A stretch of DNA of 11,902 nucleotides, from positions 1-11,902 of the forward strand of contig CAMBRJ010000043.1 in assembly GCA_945870175.1 (NCBI GenBank). The letters are read 5' to 3'. Under the pieces are notes generated by a model, which saw only the letters and a list, made by a program, of their open reading frames with translations, made no database searches and was not told where the DNA came from. Each line of letters begins with the position of its first letter. Position 1 is the first letter of the stretch. The position numbers were made by a program, and so were the translations under genes. The stretch comes from Gemmatimonas phototrophica (GTDB lineage Bacteria > Gemmatimonadota > Gemmatimonadetes > Gemmatimonadales > Gemmatimonadaceae). Shown here piece after piece: positions 1 through 6,900 of the stretch.

Positions 1-1
1 C

Positions 2-820
2 GGCGATGAGGTGGCGGCCCACGAGTGGGGGCACAACTTCTCCCGCGGCCATGCGCCCTGCGGCACCACCGGCGCCGGCGATTATCCGTACTCGGGCGGC
101 GTGATCAACTTCTGGGGGTGGAACAGTCTGTCCAACACCATGGTGTCGCCCACCACGCCCGATATCATGAGCTACTGCCGCAACCCGTGGATCAGTGAGT
201 ACAACTGGTCGGAGGGGATGCAGTACCGCAGCGCCTCCGGCGGCGTCTCGTCGCCCACCGCGCCGGGCGAGGGGTTGTTGGTGTGGGGACGCGTGGTGAA
301 CGGACAGATTCGGCTCGAGCCGGCCTTCCGCGTCACGGCCCCGGTCAGCGCGACCGCCGTGTCAGCGTCGCACCGGATCGAGCTGCTCGATACCGACGGC
401 GCCACACTGCTCGAGACGCCAATCGAGGCACAACACGTTGACCACGCCACGGCCACCGACGAACGACAGTTCGCCGTGATCGTGCCGTGGAGCACCACCC
501 TCGAAGCCCGCCTCGCCTCCATCCGCGTGCGCGACGCCCGATCCCCGCTCGCTGCCGTGGAGCGGAAGAGCGCTCGCATGACGGCACCCGGCACCGGCGG
601 CACGCCCGTCGCGCCGCAGCTGCAAGCACAGGTGGACCGCACCACCGACGGCCGGGCGCGTGTCACCTGGAACAGCTCGGCCTATCCCATGGCCATGGTG
701 CGTGACGCCTCCACCGGCGCCCTCATGGGCTTCGTACGGCGCTCCGGCGACGCCGTGGTGACCGGTGGACGGGCGATCGACGTGATCTTCTCGGACGGCG
801 TGCGGTCGGTTCGACGGTAG
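2..820 (+). CDS. Secreted zinc metalloprotease of metzincin type, C-terminal part (5' end outside window)
   Basis: Partial gene, open at the left edge and ending at TAG 818-820; the reading frame starts with codon 2-4. The visible part opens with the zinc-binding motif HEWGHNFSRGH (His codons at 20, 32 and 50; catalytic Glu at 23). This fits the metzincin pattern HExxHxxGxxH except that Ser stands where Gly is usual. About 39 residues after the third His comes DIMSYC with Met at codon 167, which reads as the metzincin Met-turn, followed by an aromatic WISEYNW stretch. Together these indicate a zinc endopeptidase, probably secreted, although the signal peptide cannot be seen. The remaining ~190 residues look like beta-sandwich accessory domains: alternating hydrophobics, few helical stretches, and a final domain near residues 205-269. 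Substrate is unknown. The spacer after it holds inverted repeats rather than a U-tract terminator. Catalytic class is confident; the exact peptidase family is not. Confidence 0.82.
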   Translation, partial: GDEVAAHEWGHNFSRGHAPCGTTGAGDYPYSGGVINFWGWNSLSNTMVSPTTPDIMSYCRNPWISEYNWSEGMQYRSASGGVSSPTAPGEGLLVWGRVVNGQIRLEPAFRVTAPVSATAVSASHRIELLDTDGATLLETPIEAQHVDHATATDERQFAVIVPWSTTLEARLASIRVRDARSPLAAVERKSARMTAPGTGGTPVAPQLQAQVDRTTDGRARVTWNSSAYPMAMVRDASTGALMGFVRRSGDAVVTGGRAIDVIFSDGVRSVRR

Positions 821-859
821 CGCGGAGCATTTGTCCTTGCAGGAAGGACAAATACCGCG
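821..859. repeat. Inverted repeat 1: TTTGTC-N11-GACAAA with a CGCGG/CCGCG outer arm
   Basis: ATTTGTCCTT (829-838) and AAGGACAAAT (844-853) are perfect reverse complements around a 5-nt loop. Just outside them, CGCGG (821-825) can pair with CCGCG (855-859) across a small asymmetric bulge. The hairpin starts directly after the protease stop codon but no T-run follows. It could be a factor-dependent terminator or mRNA 3' stabiliser. Because the same half-sites recur at the same spacing in 863-885, it could equally be a dimeric repressor operator. Confidence 0.6.
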
Positions 860-862
860 CGA

Positions 863-885
863 TTTGTCACTGCGAAAAGGACAAG
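863..885. promoter_or_regulatory. Inverted repeat 2: TTTGTC-N11-GACAAG, possible operator
   Basis: TTTGTC (863-868) and GACAAG (880-885) repeat the half-sites and the 11-nt spacing of the preceding element. They are shifted by 33 bp, about three helical turns. The central 11 bases also share TGC at the same offset and end in AAG in both copies. This is the layout expected for two tandem dimer sites on one DNA face upstream of the small genes. The regulator is unknown. A TATTAT hexamer at 915-920 could be a -10 box downstream, but I see no clear -35. Confidence 0.4.
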
Positions 886-925
886 AGAGGCGGCGACATT
901 CGGCCGCACGAGAGTATTATTGAGC

Positions 926-1009
926 ATGACCGGTATGGAGACTGCGCGGCATTCTGCCACCGCTGCGATCGAGCGGCCTCACCTCTTCATTCCACGTGAT
1001 CCGCAATGA
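926..1009 (+). CDS. Possible 27-residue leader ORF overlapping the next gene (ATGA)
   Basis: ATG 926 opens a 27-codon frame (a second in-frame ATG lies at 935). It ends at TGA 1007-1009, which overlaps ATG 1006 of the next gene in an ATGA junction typical of translational coupling. The predicted peptide (MTGMETARHSATAAIERPHL, then FIPRDPQ) has no recognisable domain, signal peptide or membrane segment. No good Shine-Dalgarno precedes either ATG. Its main support is the overlap itself and its position after the inverted repeats. It may be a regulatory leader or chance. Confidence 0.25.
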   Translation: MTGMETARHSATAAIERPHLFIPRDPQ

Positions 1010-1263
1010 GACTCGACGCTGACGCCTCCACCGGCCAACCGCCACTAGTTGATGCGCTCGATCACGCCAATCGTGCGCTCCGTCGCGCACAAGCAGTGCA
1101 CAAGGCGCTCGGCGTGCCGTGGGCGGTCTGGCGAAACGGGGCAGTGCATTGGATTGCCCCTGAAGATCTACCGGATCTACGGCCGGAAGATCGCGAACAA
1201 CTGCCGGACAGTTCGGCACCACCGTCGCTCCAAGAGCGACCACGGCACGCTCGCGTCGGCTAG
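1006..1263 (+). CDS. Small hypothetical protein, 85 residues
   Basis: I do not recognise this family. The 85-residue frame starts at ATG 1006 and ends at TAG 1261-1263. Residues 14-35 (VDALDHANRALRRAQAVHKA and on) look like an amphipathic helix. A compact stretch with two Trp follows (VPWAVWRNGAVHWIAPEDLP, residues 37-56), then a charged, Pro-rich tail. There is no signal peptide or membrane segment, so it is probably cytoplasmic. The local composition looks coding: hydrophobic and charged residues are well mixed, unlike the Arg-rich readings of the other frames over this stretch. No Shine-Dalgarno is visible before the ATG, which would fit coupled translation from the upstream 27-codon frame. 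It lies about 95 nt upstream of lpdA, with no terminator between them, so cotranscription is possible. Confidence 0.55.
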   Translation: MRLDADASTGQPPLVDALDHANRALRRAQAVHKALGVPWAVWRNGAVHWIAPEDLPDLRPEDREQLPDSSAPPSLQERPRHARVG

Positions 1264-1358
1264 CGCGCCGCCCAGTGGTTGCTCGGATAGCCGCCCCCTA
1301 CGCTCGCGCTTCTTCCGCTATCTTTCCCGATCTTCTTCCCCGTCTATCCCCGACTATC

Positions 1359-2762
1359 ATGGCTTTGTTCGACGTCATCATTCTGGGCGGTGGTCCCGCC
1401 GGCTACGTCTGCGCCATCCGCTGTGCCCAGCTGGGCCTGCAGGTGGCCGTTATCGAACGCGAAGGGCTCGGCGGCACTTGCGTGCTGTGGGGCTGCATTC
1501 CGGCCAAATCGCTGCTGGAAAGCGCCGGCCTCGCGGTGAAGCTCGGCAAGGCGGCCGAACACGGCATCACCCTAAACGGCATCACGCTCGACTTCGGTCC
1601 GGCCATGAAGCGCTCGCGCGCCATCAGCGCGCAGAACTCCAAGGGCGTCGACTTCCTGATGAAGAAGTACAAAGTGCAGTCGATCCGCGGTGAAGGCGTG
1701 ATCGAAAAGGGGAAAAAGGTCACCGTCACGCTCGCCGACGGCAAGAAGGAAACGCACGAAGCGAAGAAGGCCGTCGTGATTGCCACCGGCTCGCGCGTGA
1801 AGGGACTGCCGCAGGCCGGTCTCGCGCTCGACAAAAATGTGGTGCTCTCCAGCGACGACGTGCTGATCGCCGAGAAGGCGCCGGCGTCGATGGTGGTGGT
1901 GGGTGCCGGTGCGGTGGGCGTGGAATTCGCCGACGTGTTCGCGGCCTTCGGCACCAAGGTCACGATGGTTGAAGTCGCGGCCACCATTCTCCCCATCGAA
2001 GACGCCGATTGCAGCGCCGAATTGGCGAAGGCGTTCAAGAAGCGAAAAATCGACGTCCTCACCGGCGCCAAAATCACCAGCGCGAAGGTGACGAAGACGG
2101 GCGCCACCCTCGTGGTCGAGTCGGGTGGCACCACGCACACGCTCGAAGTGGAGAAGGTGTTGGTGGCGGCCGGCCGCGCGCCGAACGTGGAGAATATCGG
2201 CCTCGAAGCGGTGGGCATCGCCAAGTCGGAACGCGGCTTCGTGAAGATCAATACGAAGTTCGAAACGAACGTCGCGGGCTACTACGCCATCGGCGACGTG
2301 TCCGGCAACCAAATGCTCGCGCACAAGGGATCACGCGAAGGACATGTGCTGGCCGACCTGCTCGGTGGCGAGCATCCGCATCTCGTGAACTACAACAACA
2401 TTCCGAGCTGCACCTACTGCCATCCCGAAGTCGCCAGCATCGGCCTCACCGAGCAGGCGTGCAAGGACCAGAAGCTCGACTACAAGGTGGGCAAGTTCCC
2501 GTTCTCCGCCAACGGTCGCGCGCGCACGAGTGGTGAAACCGACGGCTTCGTGAAGATCATCCGTGACGCGAAGTACGGTGAGATTCTTGGCGCGCACATC
2601 GTGGGCGCGCATGCCACCGAAATGATTCACGAACTCGTGGTCGCGCGCGAAAACGAGTTCACGGTAGAAGAAATCGACCTCGCGATCCACGCCCATCCCA
2701 CGCTCAGCGAAGCGATCGGTGAGGCGGTGCTGGACTCGATGGGGAAGATGCTGCATGCATAA
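1359..2762 (+). CDS. lpdA: Dihydrolipoyl dehydrogenase (E3 of 2-oxoacid dehydrogenase complexes)
   Basis: A 467-residue flavoprotein disulphide reductase that reoxidises the dihydrolipoyl groups of E2 (pyruvate or 2-oxoglutarate dehydrogenase) or of glycine-cleavage H protein, passing electrons through FAD to NAD+. In order: FAD-binding GGGPAG (G10-x-G12-x-x-G15); redox-active pair C41 and C46 in GGTCVLWGCIPAK; the NAD-binding site GAGAVG (G182-x-G184-x-x-G187) followed by E-rich beta-alpha-beta; the second FAD contact YAIGDV (D313); the dimerisation domain with HPEVASIGLTEQ; and the catalytic dyad HPTLSE (H446, E451) near the C terminus. Length is normal for the family. The frame is open upstream to 1275, but ATG 1359 is chosen because MALFDVIILGGGPAG is the standard family N terminus. 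The leader before it is pyrimidine-rich with no Shine-Dalgarno. Its neighbour lipB makes the lipoyl cofactor that LpdA acts on. The middle of the redox motif (VLW) departs from the usual LNV/LNW. Confidence 0.96.
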   Translation: MALFDVIILGGGPAGYVCAIRCAQLGLQVAVIEREGLGGTCVLWGCIPAKSLLESAGLAVKLGKAAEHGITLNGITLDFGPAMKRSRAISAQNSKGVDFLMKKYKVQSIRGEGVIEKGKKVTVTLADGKKETHEAKKAVVIATGSRVKGLPQAGLALDKNVVLSSDDVLIAEKAPASMVVVGAGAVGVEFADVFAAFGTKVTMVEVAATILPIEDADCSAELAKAFKKRKIDVLTGAKITSAKVTKTGATLVVESGGTTHTLEVEKVLVAAGRAPNVENIGLEAVGIAKSERGFVKINTKFETNVAGYYAIGDVSGNQMLAHKGSREGHVLADLLGGEHPHLVNYNNIPSCTYCHPEVASIGLTEQACKDQKLDYKVGKFPFSANGRARTSGETDGFVKIIRDAKYGEILGAHIVGAHATEMIHELVVARENEFTVEEIDLAIHAHPTLSEAIGEAVLDSMGKMLHA

Positions 2763-2768
2763 CGGCGA

Positions 2769-2837
2769 AGTAGGGAGTACGGAGTAGGGAGTACGGGGTA
2801 TTTCCTACTCCGTACCCCATACTCCTTACCCCTTACT
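2769..2837. repeat. Heptamer array folding back as a 32-position hairpin between lpdA and lipB
   Basis: The left half (2770-2800) is GTAGGGA, GTACGGA, GTAGGGA, GTACGGG, GTA, so the 14-bp GTAGGGAGTACGGA unit is nearly duplicated. After TTTCC (2801-2805) the right half (2806-2837) is a matching heptamer series on the other strand: TACTCCG, TACCCCA, TACTCCT, TACCCCT, TACT. Pairing 2769-2800 with 2806-2837 gives 26 Watson-Crick pairs, 2 G-T wobbles and 4 mismatches around a 5-nt loop. It begins 6 nt after the lpdA stop and ends 6 nt before the lipB ATG. As RNA it could stabilise the lpdA 3' end, reduce readthrough, or block ribosome loading on lipB. As DNA it resembles a dispersed intergenic repeat. 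It lacks a T-tract, so it is not a classical intrinsic terminator. Confidence 0.9.
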
Positions 2838-2843
2838 GTTGTT

Positions 2844-3545
2844 ATGCACCTGTATGTCCTCGACCTCGGCCTCACCCCCTACGACGTGGCGTGGGGGCTC
2901 CAGCAGCGTGCGCGGGTAGCGCGGATCAGTGGCGCGCTCGATCAGGATCTGCTGATCCTGGTGCAGCATCCGCCGGTGGTGACGCTGGGGCGTAGCACCA
3001 AGCCCGGCAACCTGCTCGTGACGCCGGAGTATCTCGCGTCGCGCGGCATTGCCCTGCGCGACGTGGAGCGCGGCGGCGACGTGACGATTCACGAGCCGGG
3101 GCAGCTGGTGGCGTATCCCATCATCGACCTCAAGCGGCACACGCAAGACCTGCACTGGTATCTGCGGCAGGTGGAAGAGTCGGTGATCCGTGCCCTTGGC
3201 ACCGTGGGGCTCGCGTGCACGCGGGTTCCTGGGCTGACCGGTGTCTGGCGTGAGGATGCCGCCGGGCGGCGCAAACTGGCCAGCATCGGCGTGCACGCCA
3301 AAGACTGGGTTACGTCGCACGGCGTGGCGCTCAACGTGGAGAATGACCTGAGCACGTTCGCGCACGTGGTGCCCTGCGGCATTGATCAGGTCACGATGAC
3401 CAGCGTGTCGCACGAGTGTGCGCGGGCGGAGCGGCCGTATCCGGGTGCCGTGGCGGTCCGGGACGCACTGGTCGCCCAGACCGCCGCGGTGTTCGGCCTG
3501 CTGGCCACGCCGCTGCCCGAGAGCGTCGCGGCCACGCTGCGCTAA
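2844..3545 (+). CDS. lipB: Octanoyl-[ACP]:protein N-octanoyltransferase (lipoate biosynthesis)
   Basis: A 233-residue cytoplasmic LipB. It transfers octanoyl from acyl carrier protein to a lysine of lipoyl domains, after which LipA inserts sulphur. Family motifs are in order: LILVQHPPVVTLGR (residues 37-50), RGGDVTIHEPGQLVAYP (77-92) around the substrate pocket, and KLASIGVHAK (144-153), where K144 matches the catalytic lysine. VPCGI follows, where C178 matches the acyl-accepting cysteine. Length is usual for LipB. ATG 2844 is chosen because the family N terminus begins just before the LGL..YxxAW motif, here at residues 8-17, leaving no room for a later start. No Shine-Dalgarno is present; the six bases before the ATG are GTTGTT and the preceding hairpin ends at 2837. 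One odd residue: Glu85 stands in H-E-P-G-Q where Gly (HGPGQ) is usual. No lipA is visible in the window. It probably shares a transcript with lpdA. Confidence 0.95.
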   Translation: MHLYVLDLGLTPYDVAWGLQQRARVARISGALDQDLLILVQHPPVVTLGRSTKPGNLLVTPEYLASRGIALRDVERGGDVTIHEPGQLVAYPIIDLKRHTQDLHWYLRQVEESVIRALGTVGLACTRVPGLTGVWREDAAGRRKLASIGVHAKDWVTSHGVALNVENDLSTFAHVVPCGIDQVTMTSVSHECARAERPYPGAVAVRDALVAQTAAVFGLLATPLPESVAATLR

Positions 3546-3559
3546 GCGTTCAGCGGCGG

Positions 3560-3605
3560 GCTCAGGCATTGGGGACATCGGCGTCCCCGTGACGAGCTCA
3601 GGCAT
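3560..3605. repeat. 10-bp direct repeat GCTCAGGCAT bracketing a GGGGAC/GTCCCC hairpin
   Basis: GCTCAGGCAT occurs at 3560-3569 and 3596-3605, 36 bp apart. Between them GGGGAC (3571-3576) pairs with GTCCCC (3583-3588) over a 6-nt loop. It sits 15 nt past the lipB stop codon. The hairpin may aid termination of the lpdA-lipB transcript, but there is no T-run. The direct copies could also be a short duplication. Confidence 0.45.
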
Positions 3606-3803
3606 GCCAGCCGAGCAATCATCCCGTCACGCGGCCCGTGGCGTGTCCGCTGGCCTCGCCGAGAATATCACAAAACTGCTCGCGACAGTGACGCGCCACT
3701 AGAGCAGACTCATCCAGAGCGCCAAGATCGCTGAACGGACCCGACCGTACCGCTCCCGATGAACAGCGGAACATTCGTCCGAGCGACTCGGCAAGAACTA
3801 CCA

Positions 3804-3862
3804 TTTAGAGGACAAATAGGGCACGTATTTTTCCTATTGACTCACCACTAAGGGATTTTTAC
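3804..3862 (+). promoter_or_regulatory. AT-rich promoter candidate for the giant Ig-like gene
   Basis: In an otherwise GC-rich region this 59-bp stretch is AT-rich. It contains TTTAGA (3804-3809) and TATTTT (3826-3831) at 16-bp spacing, and a separate TTGACT (3837-3842). AGGACAAAT (3809-3817), the half-site seen in the inverted repeats at 844-853, lies between the first two boxes, where a repressor could act. The boxes match consensus only partly, so the exact promoter cannot be fixed by eye. Confidence 0.3.
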
Positions 3863-3901
3863 AGCGACGAACCCTGCCGTTGAGCGTGCGAGGTTCCCAC
3901 G

Positions 3902-6900
3902 GTGAACCGTGCGAACTCGACCGTAACGGTCACCTCCACGTACACCTCGTCGTCCTCCAGCATCGCGACAGTAAGCGCCGCTGGTGTGGTAACCGGCGTG
4001 GCGCCGGGTACGACCACGATCACGGTCACCGTGACGGGCACCGGTACCGGCCTCGCCTCGGCGACGCTCACCGGCGCCGCTTCGATCACCGTGACCGCGC
4101 TGCCTCAGGGCATCACGGCGCTGAACGTGCAGCCGACCGCGCTGGCGCTGGCGCTCGGCTCCACCGCGCAGCTCGCCGCTTCGGCCACGCAGCCCTCCGG
4201 TGCGGCCGCCGCGACCATCACCTACGGCACCACGGTGCCGAGTGTGGCCACGGTAGCGGCTGGTCTCGTCACCGCGGTGGCGCCGGGTACGGCAGTGATC
4301 ACGGTGACGGCCACGTCGGCCGCCAACGCGAGCTTTGCCGCCGCGACGCTCACGCAGCTGGTGCCGGTGACGGTTTCGCCGTCCGCCAACGTCACGATTC
4401 AGACCGTCACGCAGGGTCCGACGGTCACCTCGTACTCGTCGTCGTCGGGCAGCGAAGGCCTCGTGACCACGAGCAACGCGCAGGTCAATCAGCCGATCGA
4501 CATCACGAACGTTCGTGACCAGATCCAGGTGACGCTGAACCTGCAGCCGAACGGCCAGAAGACGGACTCGGCCGTGATCTTCATCGCCAACGCTGATGGC
4601 ACCGGCCGTCGCGCCGCTGCCCGTCAGATCTTCTCCAACGGCGTCGCGAACGCTGGCGGCATCACGCTCTTCGTGAACACGGCCGACTTCACGGCCAACT
4701 TCACCACGGGCGCGGCCGACGTGTTCTACCCGAACGGCCAGAAGATCATCTCGGCCTCGGTGTTCACCTCGCAGGCGAATGGATCGACCCCGACGGAAGG
4801 CCAGAATGCCTCGAACAACCGTCAGGTCGTGAACTTCAACAACCTCGACGCCTACGCGGCGACCTACGTCAGCCCGACGCGCAGCGTCGTTGGCACGGGC
4901 AACCTCACCTGGTGGGGCGGTCCGGACGCGGCTGGTCAGGGTTCGTACGCGATCGTGCCGGTGTTCTTCACGGCCGGCCGCTCGGTCACGCGCATCGACA
5001 TCGGCCTCCGTCAGGGTATCCCCGCGGCCGCCTCGGCGCAGATCTGCTCGCAGGGCGCGCAAGTCGTCTCGTCGTTTGTCGGTACGGCTCTCCAGACTGG
5101 TGAAGGCACCAGCCTCGAGCGTTACACCGCGCTGCCGTTCAACGGCACGTACAACGGCAACGTCGGCCGCATGACGCTTGGCACGGGCTCGTCGACCAGC
5201 TTCACGACGGCCGCCAACGCCAACATCGAATGCCGTGGCCACGTGCACGCGAACAGCGCGACCGCGCAGAACTTCGTTGCAGTTGAAGCCGGTACGGACA
5301 ACTTCAACAACCCGGCCCCGATTGTGACCCGTTTCGACGGCTATCGCACCTCGGCTCAGGTTATGGCGATCGTGCCCAACCGCCTCGACTACGCCGGCCC
5401 GGAAACGGTTGAGCCGGATATCCGTCGCACGGCGCCGGTCATCAGCTCCTCCAACGCCGGCAATGCGATCTGGACCACGCCCGCCGTTACCGGTTGGGTG
5501 AACGCCAGCTTCAACTTCCAGTCGCAGACGCTCGCCTCGGTCGAAACGAACGGTGTCGGTCTCCCGACCACCACGTCGCGCGCCTGGCGTTTCATCGGCT
5601 GTAACGCCGGCACCGGCGGTACGCCGCCGTCGACGGACACGGTCTCGGTGTCGATGCCCAGCACCACGGGCGCGGACATCCCGGAATGCTCGATCGACAA
5701 CGTGGGTGGTTGGAACCCGACCGTCGTGACGCCGACCGGTGCCTACGCGCTTCGCGTGCGTGGCCCGTATCGCGCCACGTACACGGAAGGCGACCTGCTC
5801 GGCAATCTGAGCAACGCGCCGATCTCGCAGCGCTTCGGCGTTGACAAGACGGCCCCGCTCATCCGCCTCTCGTCCGCCACGTCTTCGGACACGGCGAACG
5901 GCACGGCGACGCGGAATATTCAGGCCGAAGTCATCGACGAGCGCGCCGGCTTCATCGACGCGAACGACAACCTCGCGATTCTTCGCGCGCCGAGCACGGC
6001 TGGTTTGCCGGCCGACTCGACGCAGCTGCCGGTGGCGAGCTTCGGTTCGTTCCAGCACTTCGCCACGCGCGGTGCCTCGAGCACGAACCCGACCACGTTG
6101 CAGCGCGCGAGCGCGAACAACATCAACTGCATCAATCCGAACAGCCTCACGGCGATGATCGCCAGCTCGTCGAATCCGTTCGGCACGTCCACCACGACCG
6201 CATCGTCCGGTGGCGCGACGCCGATCACGGCTCCGTCTTGCCCGTTCATCAACCGCCCGTCTACCGATCTCGGTGGCTTCCTGGTTGACGGCTATCGCCC
6301 GGCCACGTCGGTCAGCTTCAGCAGCGACGGTATCTACACCTACCGCAGCCGCGTGTATGACCGCGCGGGTAACGTCTCGAGCACCACGGGCATCGGTCGC
6401 TCGTACAGTGTCGAGAACGCGGCCCCGACGGTGTCCGATTTCAACGTGCCGGGTTCGATCACGGCCGCGGCCGTGCCGACCTTCGGAACGGTGGCTTCTG
6501 CCAGCGTCGAGCTCCGTGCCTACAACGTGAGCCTGCTGTACAACTCGATCGGCAATCGCTTCATCTACCCGCAGACGCTGCTCAACGCTCGTTTCGACGA
6601 CGTGATCGGCTCGCAGTACACGGGTACGGTGACGGTGCCGACGGCTGCGCCGTTCGTGACGGCCCTCGAAGCGCTTGGCGGCATCAACGTGCCGGCCTTC
6701 AACGCCACCACGGTGTCGATCAACGGCTCGAACGTGTTCAACGTCAACAGCGCGTTCTTCAACACGGCCAACACGTCGACGACCTCGTCGAACGTGGGCT
6801 TCGGCGCGGTGTCGCTCCCGACGCTCAGCAGCATCGCGAACGTCAACGGCTCGTCGGTGCAGAACAACTTCTCGACGTGGCGCGTGATGAACCTGGTGTC

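Larger units (their letters stand above)
3546..3901. other. 356-nt intergenic region between lipB and the giant Ig-like gene
   Basis: I find no convincing gene here. A 61-codon minus-strand frame (3619-3804) has no ribosome binding site and no recognisable sequence. Near the left end is a 6-bp hairpin, GGGGAC (3571-3576) with GTCCCC (3583-3588), bracketed by two copies of GCTCAGGCAT (3560-3569 and 3596-3605). The right end (about 3803-3862) is the only AT-rich stretch and probably holds the promoter of the next gene. No signal-peptide coding is visible in any forward frame here, which matters for the truncated start of the giant gene. Confidence 0.6.

Noticed and set aside
917..1243. 108-codon minus-strand frame opposite the small hypothetical gene
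   Set aside because: Arg-rich with no motif or ribosome binding site. The + strand 85-codon frame has a more protein-like composition.
1403..2324. Long minus-strand frames opposite lpdA
   Set aside because: lpdA is unmistakable on the + strand over its full length; these are shadows of its codon bias.
2769..2837. Considered as a CRISPR-like or intrinsic terminator element
   Set aside because: There are no spacers between the heptamers and no T-tract after the stem, so neither label fits.
3619..3804. 61-codon minus-strand frame in the spacer after lipB
   Set aside because: No Shine-Dalgarno, no recognisable sequence and no supporting neighbour; kept only as a note in the intergenic entry.
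3848..6058. A 736-codon open frame on the minus strand opposite the giant gene
   Set aside because: It is Arg-, Gly- and His-rich with no domain pattern. It is explained by the strong codon bias of the + strand gene, whose Ig-like reading is clearly the real one.
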